From Chloroflexota bacterium (GTDB lineage: Bacteria > Chloroflexota > Anaerolineae > SpSt-313): a stretch of DNA of 34,714 nt. The number at the start of each line of letters is the position of its first letter. Within the stretch, counting starts at the first letter, position 1. Where the stretch lies: NCBI GenBank assembly GCA_029553955.1, contig JAKPJZ010000038.1, positions 1 through 34,714 on the forward strand. Reading direction: 5' to 3'. Position numbers and translations under genes: made by a program. Under the pieces are notes generated by a model. It saw only the letters and a list, made by a program, of their open reading frames with translations. It had not been told where the DNA came from and ran no database searches. Positions 1 to 6,826 of this stretch are shown here, piece after piece.

Positions 1-118
1 GTTTGGCGGGCTGGCTGGCGTTGCTGGCTGCCCCGCGGGGCAGCCAGCAACGCCAGCCAGCCCGCCAAACCCCTAACCTAAAGGCCAGCACCGGGTTCGT
101 GCGAAGCTCAAGAGCCGG
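1..118. repeat. Palindromic repeat element, family 1, copy A (cut by window start)
   Basis: Bases 1-70 form a perfect palindrome with 35-bp arms and no loop, meeting at 35/36 in CCCCG/CGGGG. It may continue left of the window. The right flank (about 89-113) has the family's conserved hairpin: ACCGG, then GTGCGAAGCT, then GAGCCGGT. The same flank follows the cores at 17396-17487, 18781-18875 and 26653-26730, and on the other strand precedes 1675-1770. The core differs in sequence from all other copies but shares the word GCTGGCTGCCCC with the 1675-1770 copy. It lies upstream of the M20 gene and probably follows a gene outside the window. Confidence 0.85.
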
Positions 119-159
119 TCACCAACGATGGTGGGATATACCCGAGTGGGGGCTTGCGT

Positions 160-188
160 TTGACGTGCAGCCCCGCCGGGTCTATGGT
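160..188 (+). promoter_or_regulatory. Probable sigma-70 promoter for the M20 peptidase gene
   Basis: A TTGACG -35 box (160-165) and a TATGGT -10 box (183-188) are separated by 17 bases. Transcription would start near 195, giving a leader of about 55 bases before the ATG at 250. It sits just downstream of the conserved flank of repeat copy A. Confidence 0.5.
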
Positions 189-249
189 ATGGGCAGCGTG
201 ACCGCCATCGCGGCCGGGTGCCTCGATCACCTCAGGAAGGAGCGCTGCC

Positions 250-1596
250 ATGCCTGAACCCATCAACTGGCCCGCCGCCGTCGACGAGACGGTGCGCAAC
301 CTCGCGCGCCTCATCCAGATTGATACCACCAACCCGCCGGGCAACGAGCTGCCGGCCATCCTCGCCATCCGCGAGCTGTTGGTTGCCAGCGGATTCCCCG
401 AACGCGACATCACCATCATAGAAGCGGGCGCCAACCGGGCGAACCTGGTGGCGCGGCTGCGGGGCAGCGGCGCGGCGCGGCCGCTCTTACTCACGGGGCA
501 TGTGGATGTGGTGCCGGCCGAGCGCGAGCACTGGTCGCACGACCCCTTTGGCGGGGAGGTGGCCGAGGGCTGCATCTGGGGACGCGGCGCCCTCGATATG
601 AAGGGCACCGCGGCCATGTACCTCGAAGCCTTCCTGCTGGCCTTCCGCCAGGAGCTGCCCCTCAAGCGCGACTTGATCCTGGCGGCCATTGCCGACGAGG
701 AGATGGGCTTTGATGCCGGCTCCAAGCTGCTGGTCGACCACTACCGCGACCTGATCGCCGCCGAGTATGCGCTCAACGAGAGCGGCGGCACGACGGTGCC
801 GATGGGCGGCGTGCGCCTCTACCCCATCCAGGTGGCCGAGAAGGGCGTCTGCTGGCTGCGCATGACGGCGCACGGCACGGCCGGCCACGGCTCCATGCCG
901 CGCGAAGACAACGCCGTCGGCCGCCTCGCCCAGGCGCTCGGCCGCCTGCAGCGCGCCGCGCACCTGCCGGTGCACGTCACGCCGACGGTGCGCACCATGC
1001 TGGCCGCCCTCTCGGCCCAGCTCAGCTTCCCGGCACGGGCGCTCGTGGGCCTGCTGGGCAGCCCGGCAGTGGCGTCGCTCGCGCTCGGGGCGCTTCATGG
1101 CCAGGCGCGCTCCCTCTTCACCGCCCTGCTCACCAACTCGGTCAGCCCCACGGTGCTCGCCGCCGGCAGCAAGACCAACGTCATCCCCGCTCAGGCCTCG
1201 GCCGATCTCGACTGCCGCCTCCTTCCCGGCCAGACGCCCGAGAACGCCATGCGCGAGATCCTCGCCATCACCGGCCCCGGCATCACGCTCGAGCCGCTGC
1301 AGACGACCGAGGGCGCCGAGTTCCCCACCGACACGCCCCTCTACCACCTGCTCGAGCGCGCCACGCGCCGCATGGACCCGAGCGGCCTCGTCGTGCCCTT
1401 GCTCAGCCCCGGCGCCAGCGACGCCGCCGAGTACCGCCGCGCCGGCATCACCGTCTACGGCTTTGCGCCCGGCATCATGCCGCCGGGCTTTCCCATCCTC
1501 GAGCTGGCCCATGGCCACGACGAGCGCCTGCCCCTCGCCGCCCTCGAGACCGGCCTGCCCGCCCTGTGGGAGGTCGTCAGCGAATTCTGCCTGTAG
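250..1596 (+). CDS. M20 family metallopeptidase (ArgE/DapE/ACY1-like)
   Basis: A 448-residue cytoplasmic zinc hydrolase expected to cleave an amide bond in an N-acyl amino acid, small peptide or related compound; the substrate cannot be read from sequence. Family metal and catalytic motifs are in order: GHVDVVP (H84, D86), GRGALDMKG (bridging D116), ADEEMGF (general base E150, metal ligand E151), the dimerisation-domain motif HGTAGHGSMP near residue 210, and a late histidine in LELAHGHDERLP near the C-terminus. Length fits M20/M25/M40 enzymes. There is no signal peptide. The start is supported by AGGAAGGAG about 8 bases upstream of the ATG. The gene stands alone between two palindromic elements, with its own promoter at 160-188. 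No neighbour indicates a pathway. Confidence 0.92.
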   Translation: MPEPINWPAAVDETVRNLARLIQIDTTNPPGNELPAILAIRELLVASGFPERDITIIEAGANRANLVARLRGSGAARPLLLTGHVDVVPAEREHWSHDPFGGEVAEGCIWGRGALDMKGTAAMYLEAFLLAFRQELPLKRDLILAAIADEEMGFDAGSKLLVDHYRDLIAAEYALNESGGTTVPMGGVRLYPIQVAEKGVCWLRMTAHGTAGHGSMPREDNAVGRLAQALGRLQRAAHLPVHVTPTVRTMLAALSAQLSFPARALVGLLGSPAVASLALGALHGQARSLFTALLTNSVSPTVLAAGSKTNVIPAQASADLDCRLLPGQTPENAMREILAITGPGITLEPLQTTEGAEFPTDTPLYHLLERATRRMDPSGLVVPLLSPGASDAAEYRRAGITVYGFAPGIMPPGFPILELAHGHDERLPLAALETGLPALWEVVSEFCL

Positions 1597-1623
1597 TAGC
1601 CCGCAGGAGAGGGCCAGACCTAC

Positions 1624-1826
1624 ATGGCGACCGGGTTTCTCGCTTCGCACCCACCCGGTTCGGACCCCTTGGGGGGGTTGGGCGGGTTGGTTGGTGTCGC
1701 TGGCTGCCCCTTGGCGCGCCCGCGGGCGCGCCAAGGGGCAGCCAGCGACACCAACCAACCCGCCCAACCCTATCCTGGCTCAGGGCCGGGCTAGAGCAGC
1801 GCGAGATACCCGGCTGTCGCCAGGAT
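1624..1826. repeat. Palindromic repeat element, family 1, copy B (complete)
   Basis: The core 1675-1770 is a perfect palindrome with 48-bp arms and no loop (centre 1722/1723, GCCCG/CGGGC). On its left, read on the minus strand, is the conserved flank GGGTCCGAACCGGGT, GTGCGAAGC, ACCCGGTC (1625-1674). On its right is the second conserved flank TATCCTGGCTCAGGG, CCGGGCT, ATACCCGGCTG (1771-1826). The 18781 copy has both flanks with a different core. It starts 28 bases after the M20 stop codon, so as RNA it could act as a very stable terminator or processing barrier. It ends about 40 bases before the rrf2 promoter. Confidence 0.9.
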
Positions 1827-1869
1827 GCCGGGAGCTGCGAGTTCTTTCTCCAACAGGCTGAGCCCAGCC

Positions 1870-1898
1870 TTGACAGGGTTGCCTATCACTGGTAGAAT
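1870..1898 (+). promoter_or_regulatory. Sigma-70 promoter of the rrf2-cysE-desulfurase operon
   Basis: A consensus TTGACA -35 box (1870-1875), a 17-base spacer and TAGAAT -10 box (1893-1898). Transcription should begin near 1905, inside the palindromic operator at 1899-1922, which is a good position for repression. Confidence 0.8.
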
Positions 1899-1922
1899 AA
1901 TTCCGAAGATCACTTCGGAATT
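1899..1922. promoter_or_regulatory. Palindromic operator overlapping the transcription start, probable Rrf2 site
   Basis: A perfect inverted repeat with 10-bp arms (AATTCCGAAG, 4-base centre, CTTCGGAATT) immediately follows the -10 box and ends 16 bases before the rrf2 ATG. Its place fits autoregulation by the Rrf2 protein, a common arrangement for IscR/CymR-type regulators; the match to any characterised site is not asserted. Confidence 0.65.
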
Positions 1923-1938
1923 GACGCAGGGGAGAGAG

Positions 1939-2355
1939 ATGCGCTTCTCGGCCAAGGAGCAGTATGGGCTGCGGGCGATGGCTGAACTGGCCTCGCGCTA
2001 CGGCCAGGGGCAGGTGGCCCTGAGCGAGGTGGCGCAGAGCCAGGGCATCAGCCTGGCCACGCTCGAGCAGGTTGTCGCTCCGCTGCGCCGCGCCGGGCTG
2101 CTCGAGAGCACGCGGGGCGCGAGCGGCGGCTATGCCCTGGCGCGCCCACCGCAAGCCATTTCGGTGGGCGACGTGCTGCGCGCCATCGACGGCGCCCTCG
2201 TGCCCATCCCCTGCCTCGAAGATGCCGGCGGCGCCTGCTGCGAGCGCGCCCACCAATGCGCAACCCGCCCGGTGTGGGCGCTGGTGCGCGCCCGCCTGGC
2301 CGAGACCCTCGATTCCCTGACCCTGGCCGACGTCTGCCGCCAGGATATCACCTAG
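1939..2355 (+). CDS. Rrf2 family transcriptional regulator (IscR/CymR-like)
   Basis: A 138-residue DNA-binding regulator. The N-terminal winged helix-turn-helix is typical of Rrf2 ([10 protein letters not shown] near residue 9, [11 protein letters not shown] around 28-38, [19 protein letters not shown] around 49-67). A C-terminal cysteine patch has C92, C100, C101 and C107, close to the spacing of the Fe-S ligands of IscR, so a cluster-binding sensor is plausible; loss of one IscR spacing position leaves this open. The ATG at 1939 is chosen because GGGGAGAG precedes it by about 4-5 bases and it lies downstream of the promoter and operator; a longer reading frame starting at 1825 would begin upstream of the promoter. 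It is first in an operon with cysE (20 bases downstream) and a cysteine desulfurase, so it likely controls cysteine or Fe-S supply. Confidence 0.9.
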   Translation: MRFSAKEQYGLRAMAELASRYGQGQVALSEVAQSQGISLATLEQVVAPLRRAGLLESTRGASGGYALARPPQAISVGDVLRAIDGALVPIPCLEDAGGACCERAHQCATRPVWALVRARLAETLDSLTLADVCRQDIT

Positions 2356-2375
2356 ATCTAGGAGAGACCCAACAC

Positions 2376-3155
2376 GTGTCGTTATGGCGCATCCTTCGCG
2401 AAGATATGAAGACCGTGTTCGAGAAGGACCCGGCTGCTCGTAGCCGGGTCGAGATCCTGCTCTGCTACCCCGGCCTGCACGCCCTGTGGCTGCACCGCCT
2501 GGCCCATCGCCTGTGGCTGGGCAAGCATCGGCTGCTGGCCCGCGTGCTCTCGCACTGCAATCGCTTCCTGACCGGCATCGAGATCCACCCCGGCGCACGC
2601 GTGGGCCGGCGCTTCTTTGTCGACCATGGCATGGGCGTCGTCATCGGCGAGACGACCGAGATCGGCGACGATGTGCTGCTCTACAAGGGCGTCGTGCTCG
2701 GCGGCACCACCCTGCAGAAGGGCAAGCGCCATCCGACCATCGGCAACGGCGTCGTCATCGGCTCCAACGCCGTCGTGCTCGGCGCCATCGCCGTGGGCGA
2801 TTATGCCAAGATCGGCTCGGGCGCGGTGGTCATCAAGCCGGTGCCGCCCAAGGCCACTGTGGTGGGCGTGCCGGGGCGGGTGGTGGCGCCCAGGGAACGG
2901 GCCGAGCTGCCGCGCCTCGACCTGGAGCATGCCCGCCTGCCCGACCCGGTGGTCGATGCCCTGCGCAGCCTGGAGGCACGCATCGAAGCGCTGGAGCGGG
3001 CGAAGAGCGAAGCAGGAATTGAAGGGACTGGGGAATCTGGAGGAACTGACGGCAATGGTCGGGAGCAGCGGCGACTGCCACCAGCAGTTCCCTTTGTTCC
3101 ATCAGTTCCGTCAGTTCCCTGTGGAGGAGAGGAGTCCTATGCTTCCCAAGCCTGA
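2376..3155 (+). CDS. cysE: Serine O-acetyltransferase (CysE)
   Basis: Acetylates L-serine with acetyl-CoA to O-acetylserine, the first committed step of cysteine synthesis. The 259-residue product starts at GTG 2376, 11 bases after the AGGAG at 2360-2364; this gives an N-terminus ([17 protein letters not shown]) that fits the family, while an ATG at 2406 would remove part of it. The helical domain ends with [20 protein letters not shown] (29-48). The left-handed beta-helix of hexapeptide repeats runs from about 69 to 170 and holds the catalytic Asp-His pair D83-H84 in [13 protein letters not shown]. The last 45 residues are a low-complexity Gly/Pro/Val tail encoded by a GGAACTG/CAGTTCC dispersed repeat, which is unusual. 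The 3' end overlaps the desulfurase gene by 17 bases, suggesting translational coupling. Confidence 0.95.
   Translation: MSLWRILREDMKTVFEKDPAARSRVEILLCYPGLHALWLHRLAHRLWLGKHRLLARVLSHCNRFLTGIEIHPGARVGRRFFVDHGMGVVIGETTEIGDDVLLYKGVVLGGTTLQKGKRHPTIGNGVVIGSNAVVLGAIAVGDYAKIGSGAVVIKPVPPKATVVGVPGRVVAPRERAELPRLDLEHARLPDPVVDALRSLEARIEALERAKSEAGIEGTGESGGTDGNGREQRRLPPAVPFVPSVPSVPCGGEESYASQA
3020..3120. repeat. Dispersed GGAACTG/CAGTTCC repeat inside the cysE 3' end
   Basis: Bases 3042-3052 (GGAACTGACGG) are the exact reverse complement of 3108-3118, and further GGGACTGGGG and ATCAGTTCC units lie between. The same CAGTTCC word in tandem recurs at 28193-28208, just upstream of the PIG-V-like gene start. 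The repeat is translated as the C-terminal tail of CysE. Confidence 0.6.
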
Positions 3156-4320
3156 GCGCACCATCTACATGGACCATGCCGCGACGACGCCGGTGGACCC
3201 CCGCGTGGTCGAGGCCATGCTGCCCTACTTCAGCGCCCAGTACGGCAACCCGTCGAGCATCTATGCCCTGGGCCGCGAGGCCGCCGGCGCCCTCGATGCC
3301 GCGCGCAAGACGGTGGCCGATGTATTGCACACGCAGCCGCGCGATATCATCTTCACCTCGGGCGGCAGCGAGTCCGACAACCTCGCCATCCGCGGCTGCG
3401 CCTTTGCCCGGCGCAAGCAGGGCAAAAACCACATCATCACCTCGCCCATCGAGCACCATGCCGTGAGCCACACCGTGGAGCAACTCGTCAAAGAGTTCGG
3501 CTTCGAGTCGACTATCGTGCCGGTGGACCGCTACGGCGTCGTCGACCCGGCCGCTGTGGAGCGCGCCATCACCGAGCGCACGGCGCTGGTCTCGATCATG
3601 TATGCCAACAACGAGATGGGCACCATCGAGCCCCTGGCCGAGATCGGCGCGATAACCAGGGCCAAGAAGGTGCCCTTCCACACCGATGCCGTGCAGGCGG
3701 GTGGTGTGTTGGACCTCGACGTGGATGCGTTGGGCGTCGACCTGCTCTCGCTCTCGGCGCACAAGTTCTACGGGCCCAAGGGCGTGGGGCTGCTCTTCGT
3801 GCGCCGCTACACGCCGCTGATGACGATGCAGACCGGCGGCGGACACGAGCGCAACCGCCGCGCCGGCACCGAGAACGTGCCCGCCATCGCGGGCATGGCC
3901 GAGGCACTGCGCCTGGCCTACGAGGAGCGCGAGCGCAATAACGCCTACGTGGCGGGCCTGCGCGACCGGCTCATCGCGGGCATCCTGGCGCACATCCCCG
4001 ACGTGGAGCTCACCGGCCACCCGACGCAGCGCCTGCCCAACAACGCCAGCTTTGCCTTCCACGGCATCGAGGGCGAATCGATCCTGCTCAACCTCGACCT
4101 CTTGGGCGTGGCCGCCTCCAGCGGCTCGGCATGCACCTCGGCCTCGCTCGAACCCTCGCACGTGCTGCTGGCCATGCAGTTGCCGGTGGAGGTCTGCCAC
4201 GGCAGCCTGCGGCTCACACTGGGCAGAGACAACACCCAGGAGGATGTGGACTATGTGATCTCCATCCTGCCCGGCATTGTGCAAAAGCTGCGCGCCATGT
4301 CGCCGATGTACCATGGCTAG
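3139..4320 (+). CDS. iscS: Cysteine desulfurase (IscS/NifS family)
   Basis: A PLP enzyme that takes sulfur from L-cysteine as a protein persulfide for Fe-S cluster assembly and other thiolation. The 393-residue product has the class V aminotransferase layout: [12 protein letters not shown] at the N-terminus, GGSESDNLA (75-83), EHHAV with PLP-stacking H106, the PLP lysine K209 in [20 protein letters not shown] (240-247) and the mobile catalytic cysteine C332 in [14 protein letters not shown]. That loop and the C-terminal LRAMSPMY are typical of group I (IscS/NifS) rather than SufS. The ATG at 3139 has GGAGAGGAG upstream. It is last in the rrf2-cysE operon, linking cysteine supply to sulfur mobilisation; no iscU-type scaffold gene follows, and transcription probably ends at the hairpin 14 bases downstream. 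Confidence 0.95.
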   Translation: MLPKPERTIYMDHAATTPVDPRVVEAMLPYFSAQYGNPSSIYALGREAAGALDAARKTVADVLHTQPRDIIFTSGGSESDNLAIRGCAFARRKQGKNHIITSPIEHHAVSHTVEQLVKEFGFESTIVPVDRYGVVDPAAVERAITERTALVSIMYANNEMGTIEPLAEIGAITRAKKVPFHTDAVQAGGVLDLDVDALGVDLLSLSAHKFYGPKGVGLLFVRRYTPLMTMQTGGGHERNRRAGTENVPAIAGMAEALRLAYEERERNNAYVAGLRDRLIAGILAHIPDVELTGHPTQRLPNNASFAFHGIEGESILLNLDLLGVAASSGSACTSASLEPSHVLLAMQLPVEVCHGSLRLTLGRDNTQEDVDYVISILPGIVQKLRAMSPMYHG

Positions 4321-4333
4321 GGCTTGCCACACC

Positions 4334-4357
4334 TGACAGGTCTCGGTAGACCTGTCA
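4334..4357 (+). terminator. Hairpin after the cysteine desulfurase gene
   Basis: A perfect 10-bp stem (TGACAGGTCT / AGACCTGTCA) with a CGGT loop begins 14 bases past the stop codon. There is no clear U tract, so it may stop or stabilise the transcript end. Its right arm overlaps the left end of the nested inverted repeat at 4351. Confidence 0.55.
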
Positions 4358-4672
4358 CACCGATTTCCATGGCGGGTGGCCAATTGGCAAACAACCCGGC
4401 AAGGAGCTTGCCCACGCCACAGGGTAGGTCCCCCTACCGTTCCCCCGTCGCGGGGTAATTGGGCTGTCTTCGCCCGCACAGCATCGCTCGCTTGCCACTT
4501 CTTGGCCGCACAGGATACGGTCGGGCTCCCCAATTCCCCCGCGACGGGGGAACGGTAGGGGGGGCCCCACCCTGCAGCAGGAGAAACCGTCCGTCAGCCG
4601 CGGCGCGAGCTGGACCGAGTTTTTGCCAGAAAACAGGCGCTGGTCATCCGCCATGGAAATCGGTGTGACAGG
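4351..4672. mobile_element. Nested inverted-repeat element, MITE-like
   Basis: The ends are perfect 25-bp inverted repeats (4351-4375 and 4648-4672). Inside lies a second inverted pair of 34-bp arms with one mismatch (4430-4463 and 4529-4562), rich in runs of C on one arm and G on the other. No open reading frame of note fills the 322 bp. I find no clear target-site duplication, so transposition is inferred only from structure. It occupies nearly the whole gap between the desulfurase and the methyltransferase gene; the right end stops 21 bases before that gene's ATG. Confidence 0.65.
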
Positions 4673-4693
4673 CGCCGCACAGGGGAGGTCACC

Positions 4694-5428
4694 ATGACCA
4701 ACGACACACATCGCCACGAGCCTCAGGGAGCGCCGGGCACAGCCCATATCGGCGCGCGCCAGGTGGCGCGGGCGCTGCTCTCACTCGTCGTCCTGATCGC
4801 CAGCCCCTTCCTCGCCGCCGGGCGCCTCGATTGGTGGCCGGCCTGGGCGCTGGTCGCCCTCACCCTGGCCGCCAGCGTCGCCGCCCGCATCATCCCGGCG
4901 CGCAGGAACCCCGACCTGCTGGCCGAGCGCGCCCGCTTCGCCGAGGCCGAGGGCGTCAAGCCCTGGGATCGCGTGCTCATGCCCATCGTCGGCATCGTTG
5001 GCCCGCTCGCCGTCTGGGTCGTCGCCGGGCTCGACGAGCGCTTCGGCTGGCCGCCGCTGGTGTCGCTGCCACTGCAGGTGGTCGGGCTGCTCATCGTGGC
5101 GGCGGGCGGTGCCCTCGCCACCTGGGCCATGGCCGAGAACCGCTTCTTCTCCGCCGTGGTGCGCATCCAGCGCGATCGCGGCCACAGCGTCATCTCCAGC
5201 GGCCCCTACCGCTTGGTGCGCCACCCCGGCTACAGCGCCGGTGTGCTCAATGCCATCGCTGCGCCGCTCGCCCTCGGCTCGCTCTGGGCGCTCATCCCCG
5301 GCCTGCTCTGCGTCGGCGCCATCGCGGTGCGCACCGCGCTCGAAGACCGCACGCTGCAGGCAGAACTGCCCGGCTATCGCGAGTATGCCCAGCGCGTGCG
5401 CTACCGCCTGCTGCCTGGCGTGTGGTAG
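4694..5428 (+). CDS. Membrane methyltransferase of the ICMT/PEMT type
   Basis: A 244-residue polytopic membrane protein of the isoprenylcysteine carboxyl methyltransferase / phospholipid methyltransferase group, which use S-adenosylmethionine to methylate lipids or membrane-buried thiols, acids or amines. Hydrophobic segments lie at about 25-45, 47-66, 95-115, 122-145 and 190-212. The family SAM-binding motif SGPYRLVRHPGYSAG spans about 169-183 (RHPGY) and the late acidic motif ALEDRTLQAELPGYREY about 215-231. Both are intact. GGGGAGG precedes the ATG by 5-6 bases. The acceptor substrate is unknown; bacterial members close to eukaryotic ICMT are often annotated only as isoprenylcysteine carboxyl methyltransferase family. 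It is monocistronic or leads a loose group of membrane genes, and is closed by a large palindrome 9 bases downstream. Confidence 0.85.
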   Translation: MTNDTHRHEPQGAPGTAHIGARQVARALLSLVVLIASPFLAAGRLDWWPAWALVALTLAASVAARIIPARRNPDLLAERARFAEAEGVKPWDRVLMPIVGIVGPLAVWVVAGLDERFGWPPLVSLPLQVVGLLIVAAGGALATWAMAENRFFSAVVRIQRDRGHSVISSGPYRLVRHPGYSAGVLNAIAAPLALGSLWALIPGLLCVGAIAVRTALEDRTLQAELPGYREYAQRVRYRLLPGVW

Positions 5429-5437
5429 ACCTTGTTT

Positions 5438-5515
5438 GTAGTGCGGGAGAGTGCATGGGTGGTGGGCGAGTTCCCGCGGGAACTCGCCCACCACCCATGC
5501 ACTCTCCCGCACTAC
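5438..5515. repeat. Perfect palindrome, family 2 (GTAGTG ends)
   Basis: A perfect palindrome with 39-bp arms and no loop (centre 5476/5477, TTCCCG/CGGGAA), beginning 9 bases after a stop codon. Its ends read GTAGTGCGGGAGAG. The palindrome at 7639-7695 carries nearly the same ends, and 24039-24064 has a short version (GTAGTGCGCGC). The core is unrelated to those. It lacks the conserved flanks of family 1. Probable bidirectional terminator or RNA-processing hairpin. Confidence 0.85.
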
Positions 5516-5593
5516 GAGCATGTGCCGGCGCGCCAATTGCCGCACTACAGGGGGCTACGCAACCCTGGGGCACTCTGATGCGTACTGGTAGTA

Positions 5594-5616
5594 GAGACGC
5601 GGATGAGCCGCGCCTC
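5594..5616. repeat. Small dispersed hairpin (GAGACGCGG...CCGCGCCTC)
   Basis: Nine-base arms with one G-T wobble around a short loop, 20 bases before the small membrane protein gene. It resembles a common type of short intergenic hairpin that occurs in many environmental bacterial genomes. It might lie in the leader of the downstream gene. Confidence 0.35.
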
Positions 5617-5635
5617 GGATGCAGGAGATACCTTG

Positions 5636-6073
5636 ATGAACGCCTTGACCGAACGCCAACTGCAGGTCCATGTGCCCGTCGTCGGCTGGCTCTTGATCGT
5701 GAGCCATGCGCTCTATGCCCTGATCGGCGGCCTTGTGTGCACGTTGATGCTGACCATCGCCATCGCGGTACAGGACGCCGAGGCAAGCCCGATTGTCGCC
5801 TTTGTCGGCATTGCCGTGGCCGGGCTGTTCGTGGTGCTCGGCATCCCGGGCCTGGTGGCCGGCCTGGGCGTGCTGGCGCGCAAGAACTGGGGTCGCATTC
5901 TCGCCATCGTGGTCGCCGTGCTCAACGTGCTCAACTTTCCCGTGGGCACCCTGCTCGGCGCCTATGCACTGTGGGTGCTCTTGCAGGAGGCGGCGAGCGA
6001 CTACTTTGCACCGGCCAAGGCGCCGGAGGCCCCCGCGGCCGGCGAGCAGCCCGCAGACGACGTTGCGGCGTAG
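5636..6073 (+). CDS. Small integral membrane protein, function unknown
   Basis: A 145-residue protein with three or four hydrophobic segments (about 14-45, which could be one long or two short helices, then 53-79 and 87-118) and a Pro/Ala-rich, acidic cytoplasmic tail (124-145). A short basic loop KNWGR (83-87) lies between helices. I recognise no catalytic motif. The ATG at 5636 is chosen because GCAGGAGAT lies 6-8 bases upstream; a frame opening at 5603 has no ribosome-binding site. The PH-domain membrane protein follows after 15 bases, so the two are probably co-transcribed. Confidence 0.75.
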   Translation: MNALTERQLQVHVPVVGWLLIVSHALYALIGGLVCTLMLTIAIAVQDAEASPIVAFVGIAVAGLFVVLGIPGLVAGLGVLARKNWGRILAIVVAVLNVLNFPVGTLLGAYALWVLLQEAASDYFAPAKAPEAPAAGEQPADDVAA

Positions 6074-6088
6074 AACAGAGGTGACACC

Positions 6089-6700
6089 ATGTCTCCCCAG
6101 AGCTTCAAGCCCAGCCCGCAATATCTGACCCGGCTGCGTATCGTCATGACCATCATTGCCCTGGCTGTGTTGGCCGGCGGCGTGCTGATGGCATTCCCAA
6201 TGATCTTTGCCCGCGACACGCGGCCCGCGGCGCTGATCATCGGCCTCGTCATCGCCGGCCTTGACCTGGCGTGGTATCTGCCGGCGCTCGCCATCGTGGG
6301 GCCGTACCACCGCAGCCTGCGCTACGAGGTGCAAGACGACGAGGTGATCGTCTACGCAGGCATCTGGACGCAGTCGGTCAAGCACGTGCCCTACCGCACC
6401 GTGACCAACCTGACGGTCAAGCGCGATATCCTGGATCGCTGGCTGGGCACCGGCACCCTGGAGATCCAGACGGCCGGCATGAGCGGCTCGCAGAGCAAGG
6501 CCGAGGAGTGCCTGGTGGGCCTGGCCAACGTGCAGGCGGTCTACAGCATCGTGGCGGCCGAGCTGCGGCGCTTCCGCGGGGCCATGGGGCCGGCTGCCGC
6601 CGAGGCCATGCCCGTCGCGGCGTCTGGCGACGACGGGCTGCAGGGCATCGCCGCAGAGGTGCGCGCCATCCGCCGCCTGCTCGAGCAGCAGTGGCGCTAG
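6089..6700 (+). CDS. Membrane protein with bacterial PH domain (bPH2, DUF304/YdbS-like)
   Basis: A 203-residue membrane-anchored protein. Two hydrophobic helices (about 19-40 and 47-70) precede a domain (about 75-165) with the bacterial PH-like pattern: LRYEVQDDEVIVYAGIWTQ, then VPYRTVTNLTVKRDILDRW, then GTGTLEIQTAG and a segment ending LVGLANVQAVYSIV. This matches bPH2/YdbS-type proteins, whose role is generally unknown but which sit at the cytoplasmic membrane and may bind lipids or assemble with partners. The last 25 residues form a charged helix (EVRAIRRLLEQQW). AGAGGTGA precedes the ATG. Likely an operon with the small membrane protein upstream. Confidence 0.82.
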   Translation: MSPQSFKPSPQYLTRLRIVMTIIALAVLAGGVLMAFPMIFARDTRPAALIIGLVIAGLDLAWYLPALAIVGPYHRSLRYEVQDDEVIVYAGIWTQSVKHVPYRTVTNLTVKRDILDRWLGTGTLEIQTAGMSGSQSKAEECLVGLANVQAVYSIVAAELRRFRGAMGPAAAEAMPVAASGDDGLQGIAAEVRAIRRLLEQQWR

Positions 6701-6811
6701 CAGGCTGTCGGAGAACCATCCCGTTACCATCAGCATCCTGGTGGCAGCCGGGCAGTGGCGGGGCGCATAACCGGTCGCCGGCCGGGAGCGGTCTTCTCCG
6801 ACAAGCTGCTA
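6698..6811. repeat. Short inverted-repeat element, possible MITE
   Basis: Eighteen-base ends (6698-6715 and 6794-6811) are inverted copies with one mismatch; both contain CTGTCGGAGAA or its complement. The first end overlaps the stop codon of the PH-domain gene and the second stops 15 bases before the next gene. Total length is 114 bp with no coding capacity. No target duplication is clear. Confidence 0.5.
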
Positions 6812-6826
6812 CGCAGGTGATACCAG

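Noticed and set aside
108..725. Long minus-strand reading frame over the M20 gene start
   Set aside because: Antisense shadow in GC-rich DNA; the plus-strand frame carries all M20 motifs and a ribosome-binding site.
1825..1938. N-terminal extension of the Rrf2 regulator
   Set aside because: It would begin upstream of the promoter and run through the operator; the ATG at 1939 has the ribosome-binding site and begins the conserved domain.
2617..3138. Extension of the desulfurase frame back through cysE
   Set aside because: Out-of-frame reading of cysE; desulfurase homology starts at 3139 with a good ribosome-binding site.
4355..4747. Minus-strand 130-codon frame in the nested repeat
   Set aside because: Spans inverted repeats and the start of the methyltransferase gene; no ribosome-binding site and no recognisable domain.
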